Assembly: GCA_030248215.1 (NCBI GenBank)
Contig: JASANG010003793.1
Coordinates: 17,037-81,036, forward strand
From: Enoplolaimus lenunculus
Taxonomy: Eukaryota; Nematoda; Enoplea; Enoplida; Thoracostomopsidae
Length of the DNA stretch: 64,000 bases
Direction of reading: 5' to 3'
Shown here: piece after piece, positions 12,411 through 24,487 of the stretch
How positions within the stretch are numbered: the first letter of the stretch is position 1
How the letters are laid out: each line of letters begins with the position of its first letter
Position numbers and translations under genes: made by a program
The notes under the pieces: model-generated
The model's database searches: none
Told to the model about the DNA's origin: nothing
The model's input: only the letters and a program-made list of their open reading frames with translations

Positions 12411-13020
12411 CGGCACATTTTATTCTCAAATAAAGAATTTGGTTCAAAACGCAAAATCTGACATAAAAAGTAATTTTGAATATTTATATTTACGAGAAAA
12501 ACGTAATAATTAGCATAAACCAAGCTTATAAGCCTGCCCGATTTGAAGAGGAAAATTGTTATGATACACGCAAGCCTATCATACCTGCCGCTCATTGCGT
12601 GCATACAACGCTTCTCAGTGGCGTAGCGAAGATTTTATTTCCGATGGGTTTAACTTGAGCTAACATTTTTTAAAGAACGCTTGAAGCGAGCGAGAAAATA
12701 TATTTTCGTTCTCTAAGATCCTACAGGAAAACTTATCATGAACGTTGTCTTTTTGTTGTCTCTACAAAAATTTCGGCAGATATATCATCCCTATTGTCCC
12801 TCTGTAGCCGCTTCAGTGTTCTTATAAATGCGTATTCCCAATTATGATTGATCTGTTGCTTAATCTGGATTTTGCATCGACATATGCGTATCGTTTTCGT
12901 TATGAGAACTGTTTCCTCATTAGCGGATCTAAAAACACCATGGCGAACAAGTAGCGGGACATCGGTAATATTAAAATTATTTCAAAAATACACAAAACCC
13001 GGCAACGTGTCACTAAAATT

Positions 13021-13128
13021 GACAAATGAATAGCAGGGGTCTCTTTCATGCTTAGAGACAAATGAGTAGCAGGGGTCTCTTTCATGCTTAGAGACAAATG
13101 AATAGCAGTGGTTTCTTTCATGCTTAGC
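13021..13128. repeat. 36-bp tandem repeat, three copies
   Basis: Unit begins 'gacaaatgaatagcagggg' and continues 'tctctttcatgcttaga'; copies start at 13021, 13057 and 13093 with one or two substitutions. The unit is a multiple of three and open on the minus strand (12-residue repeat), but no gene context supports translation. Confidence 0.85.
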
Positions 13129-13299
13129 TTAGTAACATTTTGTGAAAACTTCTGCGTTAGCTTCCTTTCTTCCAACTGCCAGGGGCGTATATAGTGGGAA
13201 GAGCTATAGAAAGGATGTATTCGTTCCCGAAAGTATTTGAGAGAAGAAATAAGTGCTTTTTACAGGCTTTAGAATATCCTTCATGATCGTAGAAGTGAA

Positions 13300-13474
13300 G
13301 GAAATTTTCTTTTTTACATGAAGCTATACCGTGCAAACTAAAATTGAACATCCTTGTCCAGAGCAGAGTGGGACATTTACCCGCGGGTACCCGCGTTAAC
13401 CACGCGCTGTTTGAAAGAAGAGCATCTTCAATTTTAGTTTGCACAGTATAGCTTCATGTAAGAAAAAAAGATTT
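13300..13474. repeat. Inverted repeat with ~46-bp arms
   Basis: The left arm 13300-13347 ('acatgaagctatacc', 'gtgcaaactaaaattgaa') and right arm 13427-13474 are reverse complements with a few mismatches. The ~80-bp spacer contains 'acccgcgggtacccgcg'. It may be a foldback insertion overlapping a larger hAT-like unit of about 13355-13818, whose ends resemble 'ccagagcagagtggga' and its complement. Confidence 0.65.
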
Positions 13475-14327
13475 CAGGCACGGATGTACTCGCGGGTGAA
13501 GATTTTTATCACGCGGGTAAAAAATTCACAGTTTTTACATGCGGCAAACTTTGTCTGTGCTTGATTTAGCTGGGTTTGAAATTTTGTTATTTCTAGTAAA
13601 ATTTCATTTGTAACATTCATTGAAGCTATATCGCAAAACTTCATTAAAGTGTGAATCACTAGCGATCTTTAAAATACTGGTTTGACTTCAAGCGCGGGTA
13701 AAAAAGGGGTCGTGGGTAGATCTTATTTGCACGGAATACCCGTGGCTAAATTATTCTGGTTTGCGTGGGTACAGCGTTGGTTGGGTAAAAAAGTCCTTAA
13801 CCACTTTACACTCTGGTCCGAAGGGTACGACAGGTAGACATGGACGTGGCGATAAATACACCTTCTGTATTAGGTACGGTCGAAATAAATTTATTGCACG
13901 CTACACTTTGTAGTAAGTCTTTTCACAGTCTCGTAACCAAATCTTGGCTTCGTCCCTGTGACCTGCAAACCAGCAGGGCGTAATAAACCTTAGCAAGAAA
14001 ATGATTGTCATCCATACACACCCAAACCAGATTTCGGAGCCGAAATTGAACTCTGTACAGTTTGGCAAAACCAGATTTGCCAGATATTACAGCATACTGC
14101 TTGAGAACAGACGAACAGCCACGATTTCATCTCGGGTTGGAGTAATATTGTCTGCAATTAATTTGCGAGCAACGCTTGCAAGAGAGAAAATTGTTTGATC
14201 TCCGCAAACAAATCAGACATCATAAGTTAATTAACGGCAGTCTGCGTACAAATTGAAATTTTACAGGTCTTATGTGTTAAATTAAAAAGTTATTCAATAC
14301 AATTTTTAAATCAGAAGAAACTTGTGT
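13475..14327. other. Non-coding; 'gcgggta' words
   Basis: Words such as 'cgcgggtaaaaaa' recur at 13490-13520 and 13690-13800, the rest of the possible hAT-like unit. Nothing coding recognised to 14327. Confidence 0.35.
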
Positions 14328-14815
14328 AAAATCAGGAGAATATGACGTAAAATTAGAAGAAAATGGCGTAAAATAAGGAGAAAATGGCGTTAAATCAGGA
14401 GAATATGGCGTAAAATCAAGACAAAACGGCGTAAATTAGGAGAATATGGTGTAAAACCAAGAGAATGCGGCGTAAGTTTAGAAGAAAATGACGTAAAATT
14501 AGGAGAACATGGCGAAAAATCAGAAGAATATGGCGTAAAATCTGAAAAATATTGTGTAAAATCAGCAGAAAATGGCGTAAAATATGGAGAAAACGTTGTA
14601 AAATCAGGAGAATATGGCGTAAAATCAGGAGAAAATGGCGTAAAGTCAGGAGAAAATACCGTAAAATCAGGAGGATAAGGTGTAAAATCAGGAGAACATG
14701 AGGTAAAATCAGGTGAAGAGAAAATGGCGTAAAATTAGGAGAATATGGTGTAAAACCAGGAGGATATAGCGTAAAATCATGAGAAAATAGCGTAAAATTA
14801 AGAGAATATGGCGAA
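14328..14815. repeat. ~21-bp minisatellite
   Basis: More than 20 diverged copies of a unit close to 'gtaaaatcaggagaatatgg' plus one base. Copies vary by substitution and small indels, so the array is older than the 74-bp array at 21068. AT-rich with no open frame across it. Confidence 0.88.
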
Positions 14816-15387
14816 AACTGGTCAACTTAGAAAATAGAATACTCAGGCTTACAGTAGGCTAGCCCATATAATTAACATAGACCTTCAGGAGAAACAAGGC
14901 AATCTAAATAGCAACTGCCTTAAAATAAATAAGTTTCAAAATAACTTTTCACTAATTGGTTGCATTTTAAGTGTAGAATTTTGACTAAAAATTTAAAGAA
15001 AATGACGAGATTCACTACTATATTTTAATAAAATCACAAATTCCTAACTCTTAATTAGTTAAATTAACGGTAGAAAATTCTCGTGAAATAAATGTCATTT
15101 CTAAGACGGTCAGTGCATGTATTATATACAGTAACATAAAATAATACATAAATTAATTTTATTTTGTAGGTTTCAATTAAAAATTCAACGATTGGCATAG
15201 AAATTAATAGATGCGAAAATATTTCGTTACGAAATTTGGCCGTAACTTTGCAATAATATAATTATTAAACCTCATTAAACTGTTAGAGTGGAAATCCTTG
15301 CAAAACTTTAACTATACGGCTACGTTTTGCCTTTAGTTATAAATCGGCTTAACTCAGAGTCTACGTATATAAGACGTTGCCTACAGC
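14816..15387. other. Non-coding, nothing recognised
   Basis: AT-rich single-copy-looking sequence. Confidence 0.4.
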
Positions 15388-15542
15388 GGCCCATGTAAAG
15401 ATCAGGGGCGGCAAGTTTTGCTGTGGGACTACAACAGAGTAAAGCTTAAGCTTTAGACTATATTTTTTGTTTGGTTTAGGCTTTGGCTTAGGCTTAGGAA
15501 TATACTTATAATACTGTTCCGCCCCTGTTGTTTACATTGGCC
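15388..15542. mobile_element. TTAGGC-core TIR element, family 1, copy c
   Basis: GGCCCATGTAAAGATCAGGG at the left and the mirrored 'cccctgttgtttacattggcc' type end at the right. The core has 'aaagcttaagctttagac' followed by 'tttaggctttggcttaggct'. About 155 bp. Confidence 0.88.
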
Positions 15543-15837
15543 CCTACAACAGACGATGTATTTTATCAAACGTAAAAACTGACTTTGACGGGATCAACTT
15601 ACGATAGTACTGTCTTAAGAAAAATAAAAATTGTATCTTATCGAAGAGAGCTTTGTGAACTGAGTCAAATGATGCTAATTTTTGGCACATTAAACAACAT
15701 TTTTGGCATAATTGTAAACAATGTTTTTTCATTTACACATTACCGCATAGAGTATACTATGAGCAAATAAACCGCAATTGTGTACGCGAAACAAAACACA
15801 CCATACACAGTGTTTATAATAAACAAAATCTCCACAA

Positions 15838-16392
15838 TACAGTAATGACCCGAATAACACAGGGGGGACTGATATTTATTTGGCTTCTCCAAAGGGAACC
15901 CCGCCTTGCTATTCGGTTACGGACTGTTATTTATTTTCAACCAGCACTCTGCCACCCTTCCTTACTCATATATATCCAGTATTGCAACTATCCGTTGAAT
16001 TAAACGTTTTTTTGCATTGCATCAAAAGCTTGAGCGGTAATGTAACAGCCCTCTGCCACCCTTCCTTACTCATATATATCCAGTATTGCAACTATCCGTT
16101 GAATTAAACGTTTTTTTGCATTGCATCAAAAGCTTGAGCGGTAATGTAAGGTTATACTTTGGAATGTTACTTTCAAAACTTAAGTACGCTTTAAAGTTTC
16201 GAACTCAAGTTTATTTGGTCCTCTAGTCATTTGTACCCTATAATTAGGGATAATTGACATTTATGGACTCTAATTAGGGTTTACGGACTCTATCCGCTTA
16301 CGGACTCTTATAGGGATACAGACTCGTATTGATTGGGACACAAAATGGGGACCCCCTCAGATTACCCCCCTCTTATACGTGTCACTACAGTA
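15838..16392 (+). mobile_element. TA-flanked MITE, family 2, copy c, with internal duplication
   Basis: Family-2 ends (TACAGTAATGACCCGAATAA and GTCACTACAGTA). It is longer than its relatives because a 104-bp segment beginning 'ctctgccacccttcctta' is directly duplicated (starts 15947 and 16051) with almost no divergence. Confidence 0.85.
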
Positions 16393-17047
16393 CGTTAGGC
16401 TGCCGTTCAGCTCGTTGAGTGCGAAACAAAAATATAATTGATGTTTTTAGTAAATTTCGAATTTGGGTGCGAATAATCAAAGGCGGTGATGAGAAGGTTG
16501 TGTAAAATAATTTAAATGCAAACCATGAGCTTCGATAACCTTTCAAATTGTGCCAGTATTGATACTGGTGGCAATGGAAGAAATATTTCAAAACGACCTC
16601 GTTGGCATTAGGCGTTCACTTGCGCTAAAGTTTATTCTGTTGAAGCTAATGCCTAAAATTTTCACTTGGACACTCTATTACGTTTAGATTTTTCGCGGAC
16701 CTTGTTCTATGATGCACGAGCCAGTCTTTTACTCGATGTCATGGCTGAACCGACGTTAAAATCGGCCCTGGCAATTTGATGAAAGCGCACTCACCAGTGA
16801 CTGACTGCACAGAAAAAAAAGTTACATAACCAAATAATATACATTTTGTTAAGTGACACAGATAAATTAAATGTTTAAATTTCATGTGAATCCTTCAGAA
16901 AGAAGCCGCCGAAGTATAAAAAAACATTTCGTAACTGTTGACTTTGAATTAGGCGCCGTTCACAATATAATATTTGGTCTGGCCGCAAAATGTGTCCTAA
17001 CCCAGGGTTAACGAGTGGTCGCTAATCGTACTTCAACAAACATTTTC
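16393..17047. other. Non-coding, nothing recognised
   Basis: No exon, RNA or element ends identified. Confidence 0.4.
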
Positions 17048-17223
17048 CGTTGACCCTACACCTCAAAGAGTGGTTTGTGACACTCGTTGCGTTAGGTCAA
17101 CATTTTGTTTTTACAACCCCTGTAGTCAGGCGTTGGCGCCTACCTCAAAACAAAATTTCTGTTCACCCTACCTCAACGTGTGACACAGAGCAATTTGTGA
17201 CACACATTGAGGTAGGATCAACG
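17048..17223. repeat. Small foldback unit with internal hairpins
   Basis: Outer ends are inverted: 'cgttgaccctac' with 'ctc' following, and 'gaggtaggatcaacg'. Inside, 17167-17186 pairs with 17196-17216 ('cctacctcaacgtgtgaca' against 'tgtgacacacattgaggtag') around a ~9-nt loop. A second, weaker hairpin of related sequence lies at 17050-17100. Confidence 0.6.
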
Positions 17224-18319
17224 CGAAATTTTACGCTTAAGTTTTTTCGATATAGTAATTTTTCTTATACGTCATTAAAAGTTATTATTCAGCACAAATG
17301 TATATCGAAACGCGCGGCATGGAAACTACGGTTCCTTCCACTAAGTTCGGATTTAGTTCAGTAACGAAGATATTGTGCTGTATATTGTGACAGCGTTAAT
17401 AGCAACTACAGTTAAATCTTAGAGTAATTTGGTCGTTTATTCCTGTAGAGGCTCCAGTCATGCCAAAGTTTCTCAGTGCAGTGCTGATTAGGAATATGTA
17501 TATAAAATATAAGCTTTCAAGAACGTAGCCCCGTAGCGAAGGGTTTTTCAAATATCAACGTTTCCGAGACTGACATTTTTGTACACGGGTGTGTTTAAAG
17601 ACTCGGGTTCCAGTGGGCAATACAAGAAACTTCGGTTGAAATTTTTTATTGAACGTACCATACATTCTTTCCAAAATCCTGACTACGCCCGTGTAAGCTT
17701 TCATATTACAGGTTAAGCTTTAATACTGACGTTGAAGTGAAATCTTAAATTCTGTTTCTGTCAGAATTAATGGTGTTTTTCAAACGTTATCCATAGCAAT
17801 CGAGATTAATTTGTTTTTGATTAACATATATTATTATATTGAATGTTAAACTTTGAAATAATAATTTAAAATGCACTTGAATATTTAATACTGCACAAAG
17901 GCGGATCTAAAGGGGCACCTACGCCATGACACCAAAACAGTAAAAAAACAGGATCGCAACCAAACATTTATTCTGAAAATTAGTTCTAAAATTGTGTTGG
18001 ACTTAACTCTGGAACCGCTCGCAGGAATTTTTAGGTATTTGTTGCTTAACTATTGATGAGATATGCTGACGTCAACATTGACATTATATAGTTTAAACTC
18101 GACGATTCAACAACAGTTTTGTTATATTTTGGTGTTTTGAGTATTTTGTTAAATCACGTTGGTCATGAAAGGATTTAGCTTTATTCAGCACCGCCATAGC
18201 GAAAAACAATGACGAGAACGAGAGCACTTTTCATAGGCTTTCAAAAATCTCAACTGCCCTGTAGATTTTATAATTATTTTCTCATGCACACTACGCTTGC
18301 TCACAAACAAAAGTTTTTA
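17224..18319. other. Non-coding, nothing recognised
   Basis: AT-rich; a 'gtagccccgtagcgaagggt' motif near 17525 resembles other element scraps. No exon. Confidence 0.35.
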
Positions 18320-18769
18320 TACTGTAGTGACCCGAATAATAGGGGGACTAATATTTATTTGACCTCTCCAGAGGGTACCCCCTCTTGTTATTCGGTTACG
18401 GTCTATTACTTATTTTCAACCCGCGCTCCGCTGCTCTTCCTTTATTGATATATCCGGTACTGCATTATCCGTTGAATTAAACGTTTATTTGTCTTGTGTC
18501 AATAGCTTGAGCGATAATACAATGTTATACTTAGGAGTGTACTTTCAAAATTTAAGTACGCTTAAAGTTTCGAACTTAAATTCCTTGGTCTTGGAGTCAT
18601 TTATGCACTACAATTAGGGTTAATTGACATTTATGGACTCTAATTATGGTTTAGGGACTCTATCCGCTTACGGACTCTTAAAAGGGATACCGACTCCAAT
18701 TGATTCGGACTCAAAATGGGGACTCCCCCACTTATTACCCCTACCCCCCTTATTCGGGTCAATACAGTA
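18320..18769 (+). mobile_element. TA-flanked MITE, family 2, copy d
   Basis: TACTGTAGTGACCCGAATAA left end; right end TTATTCGGGTCAATACAGTA. About 450 bp with the canonical family-2 interior. Confidence 0.87.
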
Positions 18770-20217
18770 CGCTTCTGAAATCAGATGTGAAGCTATTGCT
18801 CAAGCATTGACTAGGTGGCCAATGTTAAATATTTCGTCTTTCCGTCTACGCGAAACACCGTTGCATCCAAGATTTCTTGGCGACGGCCGGGGGAGTCGAA
18901 GTTGATCGAGGACCTCCATCACGACGACTGTTTTGTGAAAATAACAATTTCACCTGGAGTGGCTAAAACTGGGTCGTTTCAAGAAGATGTAATTTTAGCC
19001 AAAATCTTATGCGAGTGAGCGTACTGAGCGAGAATTTCTGACGACCATGCGCGAGCTGGTTATTCAAACGCTTCTACAAGTCTCTGCGGTAGAAAAATTG
19101 ATACCTGAAGCCTGAGATAACTTTAACCTAATCACAATACAAATTTTTAAGTTATCGCGGCAGGGGTCGATGGATCTGATCCCCAGATTTACAATAGATC
19201 CAGCCTTGAAGCCAAAACCTTTCGGTCTCTCTCTGGCACCATAGTAGGCAGTCCACTAATTAACATTTGCCGAACAGGTGATGAACGTGACACTGAACAA
19301 AATGTTAACAGCGAGACATGTATTACAATTGCCGGATAGAGCTAAACACACAGTATAATTAATGTTGATGATGTGTACATAGCTAACGACTAAGACACTC
19401 TAATGCTATTAGTAAAACCTAACTATGTTAGCCTATTCACTATAACTAATTTTTCCAGCAGCCTCAGGTACCTAAATTAGGTTATCCCGGATGTGTAAAC
19501 TACAAAAAAACACGATTAATCACATAGCTAATAACGAAAACTGTACGCGCTTTCACACGGTATAGCAGTTTTTCTGTAAGTTGAAATAGATAAAATGACT
19601 GACACCAGTTTTGTTCACAGTTGATTCGGGCCCGTAGCCAAGGGAGGTCATGGGGGCGATCACTACCCCATGAAAAATTTTGGCCCACCTTAGAAAATAG
19701 TCAAACTTGCTTGTACGTTAATGACAACCCTTGAATGCCCCTCCTGAAAAATTTCCAGCCTCCCTAGCAAGGTGCCCTCCGGAAAATTTTTTAGCCCCCC
19801 TAGCAAGGTGAGCTGGCTAGAGGCCTGAGTTGATTGCGGCCTTGATACACAATCAGACCACTGATGTGGTTCACGCTTGTACCTAGTTCATTTTTCAAGA
19901 TATATTTGCGTTACCCCGCTTATTTTGCTAACAAATGCGGTCAAAGATGTGTTAAGCATTCAATACCAGCATGGACTATCTCTCACACAAAACGTGTAAC
20001 TGGGTCCGTTTAATGTAGATCAGAATGTACCCAACACGCGTTGCGTTTTGACTGCCCCGTTCCATTTCTGGAGAGTAAACTTTTTGCAAGATTTTAAAAT
20101 TTATGGCATTTTACACTACATCAAGAGTTTTTAAAGCGAATGGATTTTTTTCAAACAGAGACAAAAGTGCAACGCGTGCTGATACAATTTGTACCACGCG
20201 ATTTTTGTATACTTTTG
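18770..20217. other. Non-coding; dispersed repeat at 19627-19829
   Basis: The 19627-19829 block ('gggcccgtagccaagggagg' to 'ctggctagaggcctg') matches the repeat at 455-607 and a scrap at 34640-34710. Its internal 'agcccccctagcaaggtg' word occurs twice. The rest has no recognised feature. Confidence 0.45.
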
Positions 20218-20369
20218 TTGGCTTATGTAAAGATCAAGGACGGAACGTTTGCATACGTTTAGGCATAGACTTAGGTATATGTTCATACTTGCGATTAGGC
20301 TTAGGCTTAGGCATAGACCTAGGAATATGCTTATAACTACTCTTACGGCCCTGTTCTATACAGTGGCCC
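20218..20369. mobile_element. TTAGGC-core TIR element, family 1, copy d
   Basis: 'ggcttatgtaaagatcaagg' left end and 'cctgttctatacagtggcc' right end; core with 'gattaggcttaggcttaggc'. About 152 bp. Confidence 0.78.
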
Positions 20370-21067
20370 TCTTGCCTAGACCAATGACTCAAAAGGCAAG
20401 TATGTCGCACGGCACGACGTATTACTGCCATCCTGCCATCCCATTGTTGTCACTGCTGCAAAGCATTTGATTGAAAAATTAATGAATAATTTGTGCTACT
20501 ACACACTTGACACTTCAAAAATTGACACCGTACAATATGAGAGTTGTACAAATTCAACAAATACCTTAAAATATATTCACACAATTTGAGCCCATTTTCT
20601 AAAATACATATAGCATCAATCACCAGGTAATACTAATAATGCTTGCTAAATTAAAGCCACACCTTCGATATGTGGTGCATGTCTGCTTAATCTCTCCAAC
20701 TTGTGAGCAGAGATCGAGATGCGTTGCTACAGTTGACTATTTTAAAAACGTGTTAATAACTGACAATAGGTGCTCTACATACAGCGGAGAATACAATTCC
20801 TCGTTTTGAACAATAACAAAGCCGAGTGAAAAAAATTACCGTTACAATCAGGCAAATTTCTACCTTAATATCTGGTAAACACGGTTCAAACCGAAATTTT
20901 CTAAATATAAATTTATGCACAACGATAGGCGCAAGAAGATGGGTTCTATTCCAAAACGTAATATATATTATATATTGTCATACATCTACTATATATAAAT
21001 ATATCTATATACATATATATATAATCTATTTCATAAATTTCGAATACAAAACAGCCGTCCGTGTTTC
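20370..21067. other. Non-coding, nothing recognised
   Basis: AT-rich; a short TA-rich tract at about 20960-21030 borders the satellite array. Confidence 0.4.
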
Positions 21068-21803
21068 GAGGATTCTGGGAGGGCGTGCTCCATGTACGGA
21101 GTTACCAATCGCCATCGAATTTTTTATGTAATCAAAAGGACGAGGATTCTGGGAGGGCCTGCTCCATGTACGGAGTTACCAATCGCCATCGAATTTTTTA
21201 TGTAATCAAAAGGACGAGGATTCTGGGAGGGCCTGCTCCATGTACGGAGTTACCAATCGCCATCGAATTTTTTATGTAATCAAAAGGACGAGGATTCTGG
21301 GAGGGCCTGCTCCATGTACGGAGTTACCAATCGCCATCGAATTTTTTATGTAATCAAAAGGACGAGGATTCTGGGAGGGCCTGCTCCATGTACGGAGTTA
21401 CCAATCGCCATCGAATTTTTTATGTAATCAAAAGGACGAGGATTCTGGGAGGGCCTGCTCCATGTACGGAGTTACCAATCGCCATCGAATTTTTTATGTA
21501 ATCAAAAGGACGAGGATTCTGGGAGGGCCTGCTCCATGTACGGAGTTACCAATCGCCATCGAATTTTTTATGTAATCAAAAGGACGAGGATTCTGGGAGG
21601 GCCTGCTCCATGTACGGAGTTACCAATCGCCATCGAATTTTTTATGTAATCAAAAGGACGAGGATTCTGGGAGGGCCTGCTCCATGTACGGAGTTACCAA
21701 TCGCCATCGAATTTTTTATGTAATCAAAAGGACGAGGATTCTGGGAGGGCCTGCTCCATGTACGGAGTTACCAATCGCCATCGAATTTTTTATGTAATCA
21801 AAA
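21068..21803. repeat. 74-bp tandem repeat, ten copies
   Basis: Unit starts 'gaggattctgggagggcctg', continues 'ctccatgtacggagttacca' and ends 'gtaatcaaaaggac'. Copies start every 74 bp from 21068 to 21734. All are identical apart from one C/G difference in the first copy and the truncated end of the last. 74 is not a multiple of three, so it cannot be a coding repeat. Confidence 0.97.
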
Positions 21804-22070
21804 CGGCTAAAAGGGTGTTAAAAGTAGGGGACGCCATTTGCTAAAACGTTTAGAATTACAAAGGCTGTTTGTTTCCAGTGACTCCGAGATAAGTCTCGTT
21901 ACAAATGATAACCGCGTAAGTCTTTCAGGTGCACGCCGACTGCTCAAATCTGCAGCTGGGTCGAAACATTGTGTATTCAAATGTTTGATTTCGACTGGTT
22001 TAATGTTTGTGGTATAAATAATCTAGTTCGACGGCTTTGCACAATAGATAGCTAATGCACAACAATCTGC
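21804..22070. other. Non-coding; 47-bp segment repeated after the next element
   Basis: 22024-22070 ('tagttcgacggctttgcaca' onward, ending 'cacaacaatctgc') recurs at about 22228-22275 with four mismatches, flanking the TTAGGC element between them. Confidence 0.6.
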
Positions 22071-22214
22071 GGCCAATGTTACTTTAAGGGGCGTATCAGT
22101 AAATTAAGCGTATTCCTAAGCCTAAGCCTAAACCTAAACAAAAAATGTAATCTAGAATCTAAATCTACTCTTTTATGGACCCACCAGAAACCTGGATGCC
22201 ACTTAAAGTTACAT
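22071..22214 (-). mobile_element. TTAGGC-core element, family 6
   Basis: Ends 'ggccaatgttactttaaggg' and 'ccacttaaagttacatgg'. Interior 'ttcctaagcctaagcctaaa' plus 'aatctagaatctaaatctac' and 'cttttatggacccaccagaa'. Reverse-oriented relative of the copies at 27267 and 40779. Confidence 0.8.
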
Positions 22215-24149
22215 GGACAATTATGATAGTTGGACGGTTTTGCGCAATAGTTAGCTAATGCACAACAATCTGCACGCAAAAGTTTCTTTTCACAAAGCAA
22301 TCATTTCTGTTTTAAGAAAATATTGTAAACAAAGTAATCCTGAAAAGTAGCTCAAAATACAGATGTGGGGCATTCCAGCTATATTTATGTCTTTAATTAA
22401 ACTGCCCTCCAGTATCTGTTTAGTCAGTCCGAAGCAATCAATGGCCTTTTCGACGCCTAGGCTGCCAACTGCGGCAAATACGTTTTGGGGCACGATTTAA
22501 TATACTCATATTTGTATATAGTAACGTAATAATACAACAATATTTATAAAATAATAATAATAATAATAATAACAAAATCGGTATATTGACTAAAACCTTT
22601 CGAAATACCTTTGCATATATAATGCTGACATATATGACGAGAAAGGCTTCATATTCAGCCATGTGTAGATTGTAACAAGAAAACCGAGCATGGGACAGTA
22701 GAACAGTGTTATAAGAATGCCTCAGGGTACAAGCAATATTTTGTGTTAATTTCCACAGATTATATATGTTGTTGTGGTTGTTGTTGTTGTTACTTTATGA
22801 ATAACGAAAAATAGTTTAATTCATATTGTATTCAGTGCCGGAGCAGACCCGAGTGGGGGCTTTCCCCAAACTCAAAAGTCGGGAGCCCCACACTCGCGAG
22901 CGAAGCGCTTGAGGTGCCCGACGCATTTTAAAACTTCGGCGGTTTTTCTATCACCGTTTAGGGTGGGGATCCGTTTAGGGGTGGACCCCCAAATGGGGGT
23001 ACAAAGCTCGTTGCTGCGGTCCTGATTGTATTAGATATTTTCTCTGAATTTAAAAAGTTATACTGCAACAACATAAACAGTAATTATGTCAAGGAAGTCA
23101 AACGATTTCATAGAACGCAATTGCCTTTGTACATACGTATACGCTCATTATTTGTATAAGTAAACTATGCATCAATCAGAATTATAGGAAAGTGAAAATC
23201 AGCAAGGCTGGAGCTGATTTTGCCAAATTGTCAAAAACTGCAAAACTGCGACAAAAAAAAAGCATTTGAGAGCGAAACGAACGAGAATCCAAACGCTAAT
23301 TGTTGTCATTTTAATAATAAAACATTGTACAACTGTCACAAGATTTCGTTTTGATTCGTAGATATCGTGGTCTACACGTCAGGAACATCCTGTAGCTATG
23401 CGTCCGCTTAACAGTTCTCAAACAATCAAAGTGTTTTACGTCACTGGTTTACCTTGGGCATATTAATACAGATTGTGTGTCTTTAATGCGAAATTTAGTA
23501 AATACCTTTAAATAATAGCGTTCAAATTTACTTCAAACCTGCACGTTTTTTGGACATTCAATAGACGAACACTTCATTTCAGTGCTATTAAAATTGACAG
23601 AAATTGAGTTTATAGCGAACGGTTTGCATCTCAAACTGTATTCTGCCCCTAAATCACTTGCAGATCTTGGGGATATGAAAGAACTTGAATGTTTCGAGAA
23701 GAAACAAAAAATCCGGAGCGAAAATTGTGTTAAAAAACTTATTATTATACTCCTAATTCAAGCCTTAAAAATATAAACCCTTTTTCCAAGATGTGTTTAG
23801 TCAATTAGCGCACTGATAAACAGATGCCTTTTACGCAGGATCGAAACACAAACAAGGGCAAATATTATCCTGTCACTTTCACAAGTTTTCGCTAATGAGG
23901 ATTTTTTCAAACAGGGAAGTTATTATTTTCATTTCGAAAAATGTATTTTTTGGCACGAAAATCTCAAAATAAAGAGATGGAAAATTTTTCTAATTTGCCT
24001 AAATTAATTTTGATTTAATAATCCAGTTCAGAAGTTACTCAACACTTTCAAAACCAACAGTAGGTAAACACTTATAATGATTTCATATTATAGTTACTAC
24101 TGAACAAAGTACAACGCAACGTATTAATGAAAATCGTAAAAGAACTATG
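22215..24149. other. Non-coding; GC-richer island
   Basis: 22830-23020 is markedly richer in GC and G runs ('tttaggggtggacccccaaa') than its surroundings and looks like an element fragment. 22555-22575 is a short ATA microsatellite and 22768-22790 a GTT run. No exon recognised. Confidence 0.4.
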
Positions 24150-24487
24150 CAGGGTTCAACCGGATGTCTGCTCCCGGCTCCGGCAGAAAATTGACCTTCG
24201 GCTCCGGCTCCGGATGTTCCGGCAATTTCGGTAACGAAATTTTGCATTATTTTACAAAAATTTATTTGTTTTGTGCGTTTTACTTTAACGTTTGTTACAA
24301 TTTTGAGGAAAAAATTATCGATATTTCGTGAAAACATAAACGTAAAACCAAAACATTTAAACAACACATTTCAGTTATTTGCTAAAATTAGGGAATTAAA
24401 GATCATTTTAATTACCTAAAATATTGTATCACCTCTGGTTCCGGCAGGTATTTTTGTCCGGTATTTTTCATCTCCGGTTACATCCTG
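24150..24487. mobile_element. hAT-like non-autonomous element, family 5
   Basis: CAGGGTTCAACCGG at the left, CCGGTTACATCCTG at the right. Flanking 8-mers gaactatg and gaaccttg match at 6 of 8. The ends carry 'ctccggctccgg' words. 338 bp, no transposase. Confidence 0.8.

Noticed and set aside
12207-12604. Tyr/Ile-repeat open frames on both strands
   Set aside because: Artefacts of the (TA)n microsatellite.
12900-13175. Minus-strand frame with a 12-residue repeat
   Set aside because: It only reflects a 36-bp tandem repeat; no start context, splice sites or domain support it.
21068-21803. CRISPR-like regular array
   Set aside because: The copies are contiguous with no variable spacers, and the genome is clearly an animal's; it is a tandem satellite.
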